Source of the DNA: Thiobacillus sp. 65-1402
GTDB taxonomy: Bacteria > Pseudomonadota > Gammaproteobacteria > Burkholderiales > Thiobacillaceae
Reading direction: 5' to 3'
NCBI RefSeq assembly: GCF_001897685.1
Contig: NZ_MKUG01000171.1
Location: forward strand, 1-56,324
DNA: 56,324 nt
The notes beneath the pieces were generated by a model. The model was given only the letters and a program-made list of their open reading frames with translations, did not search any database and was not told where the DNA came from. The translations under genes and the position numbers were made by a program. Shown here one piece after another: positions 20,915-29,645 of this stretch. Numbering within the stretch: the first letter of the stretch is position 1; every line of letters starts with the position of its first letter.

Positions 20915-21340
20915 TTAGCTGCCCTCCGGGATTCGATGGGCCGCGATGATGCGATGCTGCCAGCTGCGGCCGATCTGGGTCTCGACCACGCGCCCGATGC
21001 CGGCATAGGAATGCAGCAAGGTGTCGGGGCCGGTCTTGATCGCGACATGGTGCGGCCACGGGCCGATGCGAAACGTCAGCACGTCGCCCGCCTCTGCCAG
21101 CGCCGGGTCGGGCAGGCGCTCGAGGTGCGCGTCCAGGATGCGCAGCAGCTCGTCGTCCCGGGCGTGGCGGGCGTACGTCACATAATCCGCGTCCTCGGCG
21201 AGGATGCCCAGCTCGCGCGCGACGCACACCAGCACCCCGACGCAGTCGATGCCGACGCCTGGCACGCGCGCCTGGTGGTGATACGGCGTGCCGATGTACT
21301 GCCGCGCAATCGACACAATGCGCTCGCCGTGTTTGCTCAT
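20915..21340 (-). CDS. NlpC/P60 family tail assembly peptidase
   Basis: ARQYIGTPYHHQARVPGVGIDCVGVLVCVARELGI...WPHHVAIKTGPDTLLHSYAG. Confidence 0.9.
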   Translation of the reverse strand: MSKHGERIVSIARQYIGTPYHHQARVPGVGIDCVGVLVCVARELGILAEDADYVTYARHARDDELLRILDAHLERLPDPALAEAGDVLTFRIGPWPHHVAIKTGPDTLLHSYAGIGRVVETQIGRSWQHRIIAAHRIPEGS

Positions 21341-22206
21341 AGCACAGACCTCGCGAATACCGGGTCGAGGCCCGGCAGGAACGGCTCGCCCTGGAAGTTG
21401 ATGGCGTTGTTGAATTTGGCCGCACAGGTGCCCAGAGTGTGATCGCAGCCCGCGACGATGCTGAAGGTGTCGCCGGCCTGGATCGCGGCGACCCCAGGGC
21501 GCAACAGCACCACGAAGCCCGGCGCGTACTGCGCGACATATTCGACGGCGCCGGCGTTTCCTCCAGTAAGCCAGGTCAGGCGCCCGGCACTGAACCAGCT
21601 CACGGCCTGTGTCAGTGCCGGGGTCTTGAGCAGGCGGTTCATGCTTACCGATTCCACCGCGGCCGTGGCCGTGTAGCCTGCCGGATTGACCAGGCACGGC
21701 TCGTCGCCGGTGAGGCTGCCGAACTCGGCGCGGCAGATGCCGGACGTGAGCGTGCCGATGTTCTGCTGCAGCAGCTGGATCAGGCTGCGCGCCTCGATGC
21801 TGTAGCCGTGGCCGTCGGGTTTCACGATGGCCTGGCCGGTATAGCCGGTGAACAGCCACAGCGTGGTTTCGGGCGTGACCGTCGCGGGCAGGTTGGCCCG
21901 GTCGACCTGGAATATCTCGACCCTGGCGTTGTCATACAAGCCGGAGCGGAGGTCCGTCCGGTGCTGCGCCGACTCGAAAAAGCCGTCCATATCGACGTTG
22001 CCGACGCTGTCCCGCAGCGAGTTGGTGATGGCCGTCGTGTCGTCAGCGCCGCGCGCCGACCACGTCTTTCCGGCGAACACCAGGTCCCGGCTGTTGGCGG
22101 CATAGTGGAACTGCTGGGAGTCGCGCCGGGTGATGCGCAGGCAGGTGGTGATCTGCGCCACCTCGGCGGCAAAGGCGGCGCGCAGGGTGGCGATCAGGGT
22201 TTTCAC
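21337..22206 (-). CDS. DUF2163 / phage BR0599-family tail protein (GTG start)
   Basis: LRITRRDSQQFHYAANSRDLVFAGKTW...CDHTLGTCAAKFNNAINFQGEPFLPG. Confidence 0.88.
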   Translation of the reverse strand: MKTLIATLRAAFAAEVAQITTCLRITRRDSQQFHYAANSRDLVFAGKTWSARGADDTTAITNSLRDSVGNVDMDGFFESAQHRTDLRSGLYDNARVEIFQVDRANLPATVTPETTLWLFTGYTGQAIVKPDGHGYSIEARSLIQLLQQNIGTLTSGICRAEFGSLTGDEPCLVNPAGYTATAAVESVSMNRLLKTPALTQAVSWFSAGRLTWLTGGNAGAVEYVAQYAPGFVVLLRPGVAAIQAGDTFSIVAGCDHTLGTCAAKFNNAINFQGEPFLPGLDPVFARSVL

Positions 22207-22832
22207 TGAGGCAGCTCGATCAGGGTGACCGGGCTGACGGAAAACCACTTGCCATCGTTCGTGAACATCTCGAACTTGTGGCGAATACGGTCTTCCTTGA
22301 AGCGCACCGGAACATGGAACTGGAACGTCGCCTTGACGACGGCATCCAGCGCGGGCGCTGCAGCGAAGGTAACGATCCCGGTGGCGGCGTCCAGCGTCCA
22401 GCCGCTGGCCTGCAAAACATCGTCGACATACACCGCGACCGTGCCGGCGATCGGCTTGGTGATCGGGCGCACATACTCGTATGCCGATTCACCGTAGTGC
22501 TTAACCAGCTGGAAGGTCGCGAGCGCACCCGTGCCAAACCCCAACAACTGCTTGGTGCTGGCCTTGTGGTCGGCCTGGTCCAGAAACCGGAACCCAATGG
22601 CCGCGCCGCGCACCATCGTGTGGAACTCGAGCAGCGCGTCCAGGTCGGCCTCGAGCATCCCGCGTTCGCCCATCGACCACTCGCGGCGCGGATCGTCGAG
22701 GTCGATGTTGCGCTGCTCGTGCCCGGTGCGCTTTTCTATGATGCCAGTGCGCCACTGAGGCCCGCCGACGGTGCCGAAATCATTATTCAGCACAGGCAAC
22801 ACGGTTTCGATGAAGGGCGGCAGGGCTGGCAT
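22203..22832 (-). CDS. DUF2460 phage tail protein
   Basis: GGPQWRTGIIEKRTGHEQRNIDLDDPRREWSMGERGMLEADLDALLEFHTMVRGAAIGFRFLDQADHKA. Confidence 0.9.
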   Translation of the reverse strand: MPALPPFIETVLPVLNNDFGTVGGPQWRTGIIEKRTGHEQRNIDLDDPRREWSMGERGMLEADLDALLEFHTMVRGAAIGFRFLDQADHKASTKQLLGFGTGALATFQLVKHYGESAYEYVRPITKPIAGTVAVYVDDVLQASGWTLDAATGIVTFAAAPALDAVVKATFQFHVPVRFKEDRIRHKFEMFTNDGKWFSVSPVTLIELPQ

Positions 22833-24973
22833 CAGGTGTTCCTCTTGACCATGCGCTCATAAGCGAGGCCCATGTCCGCCTGGATTTGCGATTGCGAATA
22901 GCGGAAACTGTCGGCATCCTGCGCATGGACGTCGATGTAGACATTTCCTCCGCCCGGTGCGGCGCCCGAGCCGCCCCGTGTCATGTCGCGGATCGCGTTC
23001 GCGTATTTCTTCGGCAGGATCATTTCCTCTTCGTGCGTCTGTACGACGGGGTTCAGGCCGCGCGGGATGTCGTAGCCGCCGGCGGCGGACTTGCGCTTGC
23101 CAATCGCCATCACGGCGGCAAACACCGCAGCCATTGCCGCCAGGGCGAGGATCGGGCCGACGTAGGGAATCGAGGCTTGCGAGGCTGCAGCGCCGGAGCC
23201 GGCCTGCGCGGCGTTGCCGGCGACCACGGCGGTTGTCTCGGCGGTCTTGGTGGCGACGGTGGCGGCAGCACCCGCAACCTGGACACCCTTTTCGGCGGTG
23301 GTGAACCCCATCAGCGCCGCAAGCCTCTTCGCCAAGCCAAGCGCCCAATCCTTGACCATCCCGTTCACAACCTTGTCGGCGAACCAGCGCACCACCTCCG
23401 CGCCGACGGCCTGCATGGCGTTCTTCCACGTCAGCGTGCCATTCATAAGCGCCTGCACGCCCTTGTCCCACAGCCCGCTAACACGATCGCCTAGATCTCT
23501 CCAGATGCTCGCGGTTTCCTCCGCCTGCTTCAGATCGATTTCTTTTTTCTTCAGGCCGTACTGACGGCGCAGCTCGAGGAGCTGCTGTTCCAAACGCTCG
23601 ATCTCGACGGGGTCTTGCGTCGGGTCCTGTTTTGCAAGCTCGATCTTTTTCTCGATCAGATCAGCCTCTGCTGCCAGGCGTTGCTGGTTGAACTCACTCA
23701 AGCGATCAAGGTATTCGGCCTGGGTGATGCTACCCATCTCGAGTTCATGGGCTGCCATCGCCTCCATCTCATCAATGCGGGCGATCTCGGCGTTCTTCGC
23801 GCCTTCCACACGCAGGAGCTGGATCTGGTCCATCTCCTTGATCAGCTTCTTGTCGGCTTCGAGCACGGCCTGGTTCGCGGCCTCGTGGTACTCGTTGCGC
23901 TGCTGGTCGATTTCGTACAGCGTGCGCTGCAGGTGGGCGGCTTCTTCCATCGCCCATTCGGCATCGCTGACCTGGTCGCCGGTCTTGGCCTTCTTGGCTT
24001 TCTTGCCGCTGTCGAATACCTCGCCGAAGGTGAGCGGGCCGCCGCTGCCGGCAGCGCTGCCGCCTGGTGCGGCGGACTTCTGCGCCTGCAGGGCGGCCAG
24101 TTCGCTGCGCGCTGCGGCGAGCTTGGCGGTGATCTCGTCCTTGGTGCCGTACAGCATCTTGTGCAGCAGGCCGGAGCCGTCGCTGCCCTTGAGCGCGCGC
24201 TCAAGCGTGCCGATGTTGCCCTTGAGTTCGATGATGCGGGCCGAGGCCTTGTCCATCGTCATGCTGTTGGGCAGCAGGTCAAGGAAGGCGCTGCCCATCG
24301 AGACCTTGAGCGCGTCCCACCGTAGACGCATTTCGTCGAGGCGGTCGTTGAACTCGCCCGCACGCGGGGCAAGCTTTTCGAGCTTCGTCGCGTATTCCTC
24401 GCTGGCGGCGGCCGCCTCGCGCAGATCCGCGGCGCCGCGCTGCAGCAGCGGCAGCAGGTCCTGGAAGCTCTTGCCGAGCACGCGGTTGGCAATGGCGGCG
24501 CGATCCTGCGGCGTGGCAGCGCGGCCCAGGGCGTCGGCGAACTGGATGAAGGCCTGCACCGGATCGCGCGCGGTGATGCCGAGCTTCTTCGCCTCGGCGG
24601 CGTTCTCCGCCATGAAGATCGACAGCTTGTTGAGGCCCTTGCCCAGCGCTTCGAGGTTGGTGTCGGACTGCTTGGCGATCAGCTCGAAGCTGGCCAGCGC
24701 CTTGACGCTGGTCTGCGTACGGTCGGCCAGGTCGTTGAGCGAGTCGGCGGCGTCGATCGACTGCCGCGCCATCGAGGCGATACCACCCAGCGACAGCACC
24801 GCACCGAGCGCGGTGAAGCGCGTGGTAAGCTTCATCACCGACGACGCGACGCCGTCGACGGCCGGGCCGCCGCTGGCGCCGAAACGCTTCAGCTCGTCGC
24901 CCGCCTCGCGCAGCTTCTGCTTGAGGGGGGCGATGTTGCCGTCGATTGTGAGTTCGGCTTTATTGTCAGCCAC
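22832..24973 (-). CDS. tail tape measure protein
   Basis: ~715 aa coiled-coil/TM-rich ORF between tail chaperone and DUF2460; GTG start at 24973. Confidence 0.88.
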   Translation of the reverse strand: MADNKAELTIDGNIAPLKQKLREAGDELKRFGASGGPAVDGVASSVMKLTTRFTALGAVLSLGGIASMARQSIDAADSLNDLADRTQTSVKALASFELIAKQSDTNLEALGKGLNKLSIFMAENAAEAKKLGITARDPVQAFIQFADALGRAATPQDRAAIANRVLGKSFQDLLPLLQRGAADLREAAAASEEYATKLEKLAPRAGEFNDRLDEMRLRWDALKVSMGSAFLDLLPNSMTMDKASARIIELKGNIGTLERALKGSDGSGLLHKMLYGTKDEITAKLAAARSELAALQAQKSAAPGGSAAGSGGPLTFGEVFDSGKKAKKAKTGDQVSDAEWAMEEAAHLQRTLYEIDQQRNEYHEAANQAVLEADKKLIKEMDQIQLLRVEGAKNAEIARIDEMEAMAAHELEMGSITQAEYLDRLSEFNQQRLAAEADLIEKKIELAKQDPTQDPVEIERLEQQLLELRRQYGLKKKEIDLKQAEETASIWRDLGDRVSGLWDKGVQALMNGTLTWKNAMQAVGAEVVRWFADKVVNGMVKDWALGLAKRLAALMGFTTAEKGVQVAGAAATVATKTAETTAVVAGNAAQAGSGAAASQASIPYVGPILALAAMAAVFAAVMAIGKRKSAAGGYDIPRGLNPVVQTHEEEMILPKKYANAIRDMTRGGSGAAPGGGNVYIDVHAQDADSFRYSQSQIQADMGLAYERMVKRNT

Positions 24974-25160
24974 CGCGCGCCCCTTGTTTTTCGCGCACGG
25001 CACGGACAGTGACGGCGCGATTCAAGACGCGGTTCAGCTTTTCCTGATTGGGCTCGGCGGCAAACAGGGCGCAGAAGAATGCCAGCGTGTAGACGTAAGG
25101 CATCAGCCACCAGGCATAGCGCACTTCGAGTCGGATCGTGATCTGGGTCGCCATCGTCAC
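24966..25160 (-). CDS. small phage membrane protein
   Basis: 64 aa, YAWWLMPYVYTLAFFCALFA; overlaps neighbours by a few nt. Confidence 0.5.
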   Translation of the reverse strand: MTMATQITIRLEVRYAWWLMPYVYTLAFFCALFAAEPNQEKLNRVLNRAVTVRAVREKQGARGG

Positions 25161-25483
25161 AGTCCGATCAGATCAAGCATGGGATCGTCCGGCCGACCTT
25201 CCATCACCGGCAGGCCGGCAGCCAGCGCGGCGCGCATCGCATCCTCGGCGCTGGTCGGCGTTGCAGACGTATGCAGGGGCTGGGTGTCGGGCAGGCCGAG
25301 CGCGAGCGCGATGCGCTTGAGCTGCACGTTGGGCGGCGGCACGCTGGCCCAGAATGCCGAGAGCGCGTCGACCTGCGGCAGCGTCACGCATTGGTCGACG
25401 TGGTCCCAGGTCCAGCCGGTGGCACTGACGATCCAGGCATAGAGTCCGTCCCAGTCTGTGCCAGCACCTCCAGAATCTTTCCC
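25157..25483 (-). CDS. -1 frameshift extension of tail assembly chaperone (gpT-like part of gpGT)
   Basis: Reading frame KDSGGAGTDWDGLYAWIVSATGWTWDHVDQCVTLPQVDALSAFWASVPPPNVQLKRIALALGL with no good start of its own, joined to 25384-25878 via GGGAAAG. Confidence 0.75.
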   Translation of the reverse strand, partial: GKDSGGAGTDWDGLYAWIVSATGWTWDHVDQCVTLPQVDALSAFWASVPPPNVQLKRIALALGLPDTQPLHTSATPTSAEDAMRAALAAGLPVMEGRPDDPMLDLIGL

Positions 25484-25878
25484 AGGTCGGCCCGGCCAGC
25501 CTCCATGGTCTGCAGGCCGTTGACGCGCGCGATGAGGTCGATGACCGGGGCGAGGTCCCACAGCGAGACGGCATGCGACTCGATCTGGCGCGCGGGCGCG
25601 TTGAGCCCGAGCGACAGCGTCTTGACGATGTCGTCGTACAGCGCGTCGGTGACCTCCATGCGCACGAAGGCCTGGCTGCAGCGGATCAGCGCCGGGACCA
25701 GTTCACGGTCGACGCCGAGCGGACGCGCGCGCACGGCGTACACGTGGCCGGCGAGCACGACGGTATCGACGCCCGCGAGGGCGAGCAGCACGCGGCGCGA
25801 GAAGACGCTGCGCACAAAGGCAACCAGCCGTGGCCACACCCCGGCGCCCGGCAACACGGAAACGACGACGGCACTCAT
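25384..25878 (-). CDS. tail assembly chaperone (gpG-like, 0 frame)
   Basis: Between major tail protein and tape measure; contains G GGA AAG heptamer in correct frame at 25477-25483. Confidence 0.8.
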   Translation of the reverse strand: MSAVVVSVLPGAGVWPRLVAFVRSVFSRRVLLALAGVDTVVLAGHVYAVRARPLGVDRELVPALIRCSQAFVRMEVTDALYDDIVKTLSLGLNAPARQIESHAVSLWDLAPVIDLIARVNGLQTMEAGRADLGKILEVLAQTGTDSMPGSSVPPAGPGTTSTNA

Positions 25879-26471
25879 AACAGGAACCCTCGTGATTGCA
25901 TAAACTCAACCGGGTGCTTTGAGTGTTTTTGGTTATTGCAACGCTGGCGCAGAAGCTGAATGTTGTCGTCGGTATTAGCGCCACCGAGCGAGATCGGCAT
26001 GATGTGGTCGAGATGGTATTTGTCGCCGAGCGGTTGCCCACAGCACGCGCATTTCCCGTGCTGCAACGAAAACAGGCGCGCGGGCAAACTGGAGGACAAC
26101 CTGCCACCCATATCGCGTTTACGTGCGCGGCGATTGTGTTGGATGACGCGGACCTTCTCTGGATTCGCCTTCACCCACGCGGACATGACTGCCTTTTTGC
26201 GCTCGGGATTCGCGGCATACAACGCCGCGTTGGTTGCTCTTTTGCGCGCCGCGTTCGCTTTACTCCAGGCGGCGGCGGTGGCATCTGCCTTCTCTTTATT
26301 TGCCCTGTACCACGCGGCGCTTTTTGCCTTCTTGCGCTCGGGGTCAGCGGCATACGCAGCGTAGGCGTTAGCGCACGCCTTACACCGCGACTGCTTCCCG
26401 TCTCGACTGGACCTATGCATCGAGAACTCGGACAGCGGCTTTTCAACGCCACACTTCGTGCAGTGCTTCAT
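25875..26471 (-). CDS. HNH endonuclease (free-standing homing-type)
   Basis: MKHCTKCGVEKPLSEFSMHRSSRDGKQSRCKACAN...GKCACCGQPLGDKYHLDHIMPISLGGANTDDNIQLLRQRCNNQKHSKHP. Confidence 0.9.
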   Translation of the reverse strand: MKHCTKCGVEKPLSEFSMHRSSRDGKQSRCKACANAYAAYAADPERKKAKSAAWYRANKEKADATAAAWSKANAARKRATNAALYAANPERKKAVMSAWVKANPEKVRVIQHNRRARKRDMGGRLSSSLPARLFSLQHGKCACCGQPLGDKYHLDHIMPISLGGANTDDNIQLLRQRCNNQKHSKHPVEFMQSRGFLL

Positions 26472-26483
26472 TCAGCACCCACT

Positions 26484-27251
26484 CTAAAAAAGACAAATGT
26501 AGCCGAGCTCGTCAGCGGCGTCGGAGAACGCTTCCGCCTCGAAGTCGTAGATCGCGAAATCGTCGGACTTGAGCGGCAGCGCGAACTTGTTGGACACCGC
26601 GCGATTAAGCTTGCAGACGAGGTTCTTGCCGTCGTAACTGTTCTGCAGCATGAGCGTGAAGCTGGGCATGTAGCCCATGGTCTCGTTGGTGAGCGTCAGG
26701 ATCTGGCCGCCGGTCGCCGCGCTGTATTCGTAGCTGACCTTGATGGCCTTGCCCTGGTCTGCGGCGGCGAAGGTGTAGACGCCGGTGGAGGCGTTGAGCG
26801 AGTACTCGCCGGTGGCGGGTGCGCTCGCCACGCGCGTGAGCTGCACGCCGGTGGCGGTGAACACCACGCCCATGTCGGCGACGAAGGTGCCGGAGCTGGG
26901 CGGCACCATGGTGACGGTGTACGGGCCGGGCGTGGCAGGGATGGTGTAGGCGTCGTCGAGCTTGACCGCCTTGATGCCGGTGGTGGCGGCCTTGCCGAGG
27001 AACAGGCTGCCGATGATGGCGGCGTCGAGCTTGGCGTATTTGGCCTTGATCTCGATCTTGCCGCCGGCCTGACCGGCGGCGATGGGGTAGCGCTTGTTGC
27101 CGCGCAGGGTCTTCATCTCGACGGACATGTCGACCGAGACGTCCTGCAGGTCGCCGATGATGACGGGCGTGGGGTTGGCGATGGCCGTGCCGTCCGCCAG
27201 CTTCTGCGGGACCGTGATGATGCGGCCGACTCCGAAATTGATCATTGCCAT
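26484..27251 (-). CDS. major tail tube protein
   Basis: 255 aa; VGRIITVPQKLADGTAIANPTPVIIGDLQDVSVDMSVEMKTLRGNKRYPIAAGQAGGKIEIKAKYAKL. Confidence 0.85.
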   Translation of the reverse strand: MAMINFGVGRIITVPQKLADGTAIANPTPVIIGDLQDVSVDMSVEMKTLRGNKRYPIAAGQAGGKIEIKAKYAKLDAAIIGSLFLGKAATTGIKAVKLDDAYTIPATPGPYTVTMVPPSSGTFVADMGVVFTATGVQLTRVASAPATGEYSLNASTGVYTFAAADQGKAIKVSYEYSAATGGQILTLTNETMGYMPSFTLMLQNSYDGKNLVCKLNRAVSNKFALPLKSDDFAIYDFEAEAFSDAADELGYICLF

Positions 27252-27266
27252 GGTGTGTGCTCCTGG

Positions 27267-27701
27267 TTAAGTGGCGACGGAAAAATCGCCGGGGCGAACG
27301 AGAATCTGGATCTGGTAACGCGCGGTGAGGCGGCCGCGCACGCGGTCGGCCGAGTCGTTTTGCAGATCGGTGGAAAGCAGGCGCAGACCCTTGCCTTTGG
27401 CCGCGATGACGGCGTCGGCCAGCAGCAGCGCGTGGGCTTGCATGTGCAGCGCGTCGACGGCGGTTTCCCAGTCGTCGCCGGCGGCCATGCAGGTGAGGGT
27501 GAAGGCGAGCTGGTGGCGCTCGCCGTTGGAGGTGAGCACGTCGCCGCCGCTGTCGGCGCGGCGCACGTTGATCGCGTCCAGCTCGTCGTCGCCGAACGCG
27601 TCGTCGCGCCCCCGGAAAACGTGCGTGCCCGCGGCCGTGGAGCCGGCCAGCAGCACCGCGTGCACGCGCGCCATGATCAGCTCGAACACGCTCGCCGCCA
27701 T
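27267..27701 (-). CDS. tail terminator/minor tail protein (gpU-like)
   Basis: Position upstream of tail tube gene; 144 aa. Confidence 0.6.
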   Translation of the reverse strand: MAASVFELIMARVHAVLLAGSTAAGTHVFRGRDDAFGDDELDAINVRRADSGGDVLTSNGERHQLAFTLTCMAAGDDWETAVDALHMQAHALLLADAVIAAKGKGLRLLSTDLQNDSADRVRGRLTARYQIQILVRPGDFSVAT

Positions 27702-27997
27702 CAGCTCACCTTCCTCAGCGGCACCACGAGATCGAGGCCGTCGAACGTCGCCGGCTGCGGGTTCTCGCGCGCCTGGTAGGTGCCGCCGTTGATCGTGAAG
27801 CTGTCGCCGCGCACGACGTTGAAGGTGACCGCGGGATAGCGCACGCTGTAGTCGGTGCCGATCATTTCGCCGCCGACCATCGCCATGCCCGGCGCGTCAA
27901 AAATCCCGCGATCGGTGACCGGCGCCCCCGCCTGCGGCGTGTGCGTCACCGCGACGCCGAAGTCGGCATAAAAGGGAGCAAGGTCGGAGAAGTCCAT
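27701..27997 (-). CDS. head-tail joining protein (gpFII-like)
   Basis: 98 aa MDFSDLAPFYADFGVAVTHTPQAGAPVTDRGIFDAPG; synteny. Confidence 0.65.
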   Translation of the reverse strand: MDFSDLAPFYADFGVAVTHTPQAGAPVTDRGIFDAPGMAMVGGEMIGTDYSVRYPAVTFNVVRGDSFTINGGTYQARENPQPATFDGLDLVVPLRKVS

Positions 27998-28051
27998 GCC
28001 TGCCAGCGTGGCAGGAGGGGTGCGACATTTGTAGGCAAGGAATGTCGCGGG
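27994..28051. repeat. 58-bp repeat copy A at start codon of the 27701-27997 gene
   Basis: 56/58 identity to 33963-34020; contains GCGACATT...AATGTCGC and CCTGCCA/TGGCAGG hairpins. Confidence 0.9.
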
Positions 28052-28181
28052 GTGGAAAGAAACAAGCCGCCCGAAGGCGGCGCGAATCTGCTGTGATAAT
28101 TTATCGCTTCTCACCCCGCCCCTCGGCGGCTCGAACTTGATGGGGCGGTCATTTTGATCATCCGAACCTCTGCTGCGGCTT

Positions 28182-29231
28182 TTAATACTTGCCAGTCCGT
28201 AGATCGTCAGGGAACACTCCAGCCGCATCGCTAAACGCGACAGCCAGTTGACGCACAAAATCAAGTCCGGGGTGTGTATCGAATCGAGTAATGAACAAGC
28301 CAGAGCAGCGAGTTCCAAGCGTTGCGGCGCTGCCTCCCATAAACTGCACCGGAGTCGCACCTACTGCGGACTCCGGATTTAGTGCGAGCATACAGAAACC
28401 AAAAGACTGAGCTTCCGCGTCATTCCAGTTTCCGGTCGAGAAATCAATCGCAGCCGTGGTGAACGCGCCGCCATTCAGGGACACGGCGACAGTGTTATTG
28501 AGCGTGTCGATATACCCGCACAGTGCGGACCTCGCGCCGGCTGTGAGTGCCGCTGATTCAGCGACACCAATCACGTTCGGGGTGACTCCGTCGAATTTGT
28601 CGCAAATGCGTACCCGCCCGACGCCCGTTGCTATGTGTTGACTCATGGTGAAAGCCTGAACCGAGTCATTCCCCACCCCGGCGCCCATCATGAAGATGGT
28701 CTGTGTTTTATCCACCGTCGCGCCCGTTGTCGCCGGATAAATATCAGCGGCAAAAAACAGCAGCCCCTGGGAAGCTATAAGCGTTTCGATGGCGCACAGA
28801 TCATTAAGGTATGCGTTCCCGATCACGCGGGCATAGGTCGAAGCCTTGCCAGTCCCATCATTCGGTGGGGTGGCCCACTTGGCATTTGCCCACACATTGG
28901 GGGTACCTGTCGTATCGACGAGCGGAATGTCAGGGCCATTTCCCATCGCGTCAACCAGCGGTCCTCCGGAATATTGGCGCAAACGGTACCAAACGGATTT
29001 GTTGCGCAGACCGACAGAGATGTTCCCCCCCGTCGTCGGATGCACCGCCACATTCCGCTCAACATCGAACAGCAGCGGCGTCAGCCCCCCTCTCGTCGGA
29101 TCATCCCCCACATACACCGCCACCCCACGATTCACCAGCTCGGCCTCGCGATCCGCGCTCAAGGTCAGCTGTGTCCCGGTGGCCTGTTCGACGCCGGCTT
29201 CGAGAATGGGGGCGGTGAGCTGGATGGTCAT
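28182..29231 (-). CDS. phage head-associated protein with lectin/LamG-like C-terminal domain
   Basis: N-term LSADREAELVNRGVAVYVGDDP (head-protein-like), C-term LNNTVAVSLNGGAFTTAAIDFSTGNWNDAEAQSFGFCML. Confidence 0.5.
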   Translation of the reverse strand: MTIQLTAPILEAGVEQATGTQLTLSADREAELVNRGVAVYVGDDPTRGGLTPLLFDVERNVAVHPTTGGNISVGLRNKSVWYRLRQYSGGPLVDAMGNGPDIPLVDTTGTPNVWANAKWATPPNDGTGKASTYARVIGNAYLNDLCAIETLIASQGLLFFAADIYPATTGATVDKTQTIFMMGAGVGNDSVQAFTMSQHIATGVGRVRICDKFDGVTPNVIGVAESAALTAGARSALCGYIDTLNNTVAVSLNGGAFTTAAIDFSTGNWNDAEAQSFGFCMLALNPESAVGATPVQFMGGSAATLGTRCSGLFITRFDTHPGLDFVRQLAVAFSDAAGVFPDDLRTGKY

Positions 29232-29273
29232 GGCGTGTCTCGCAGTGGGTGGGGGTGGGGATCAGCGCGCGGC

Positions 29274-29585
29274 TCAGGCCTGACCGGATTCGCTGTTGCC
29301 GCCCTGGCCTGCATCGGCTGCGGGGGCGCTGGCTTCCTTGGCGGCCTTGGCACGGGCGCGGCGCATGTCGTCGGCGGCCTTGAGCATTTCCTTGCTGGCG
29401 GTGAGCGTGTTGCCCTTGGTGGGGTCGTCGTTGCTGTCGACGAAGAGAGCGCGTCCCATGCGGGCGAGCTCGAAGGCGATGTCCTTGGGGACGCCTTCGA
29501 CGATTTCTCCGACTTCGCAGTGGACGCCGCCGCGGTCGTCGCCGCGGTTGATGAGGCAGGATTCGGTGATGAGTACTTTGGGCAT
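29274..29585 (-). CDS. hypothetical phage head-region protein
   Basis: 103 aa ORF in head operon. Confidence 0.55.
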   Translation of the reverse strand: MPKVLITESCLINRGDDRGGVHCEVGEIVEGVPKDIAFELARMGRALFVDSNDDPTKGNTLTASKEMLKAADDMRRARAKAAKEASAPAADAGQGGNSESGQA

Positions 29586-29645
29586 GGTTTTCTCCAGATG
29601 AACGAGGCAAGGCCTCGCCTTGCGGCAGGGCCCGTGCGGTTTGGG

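Noticed and set aside
25923-27779. 618-aa plus-strand ORF
   Set aside because: Antisense shadow across HNH, tail tube and terminator genes; not protein-like
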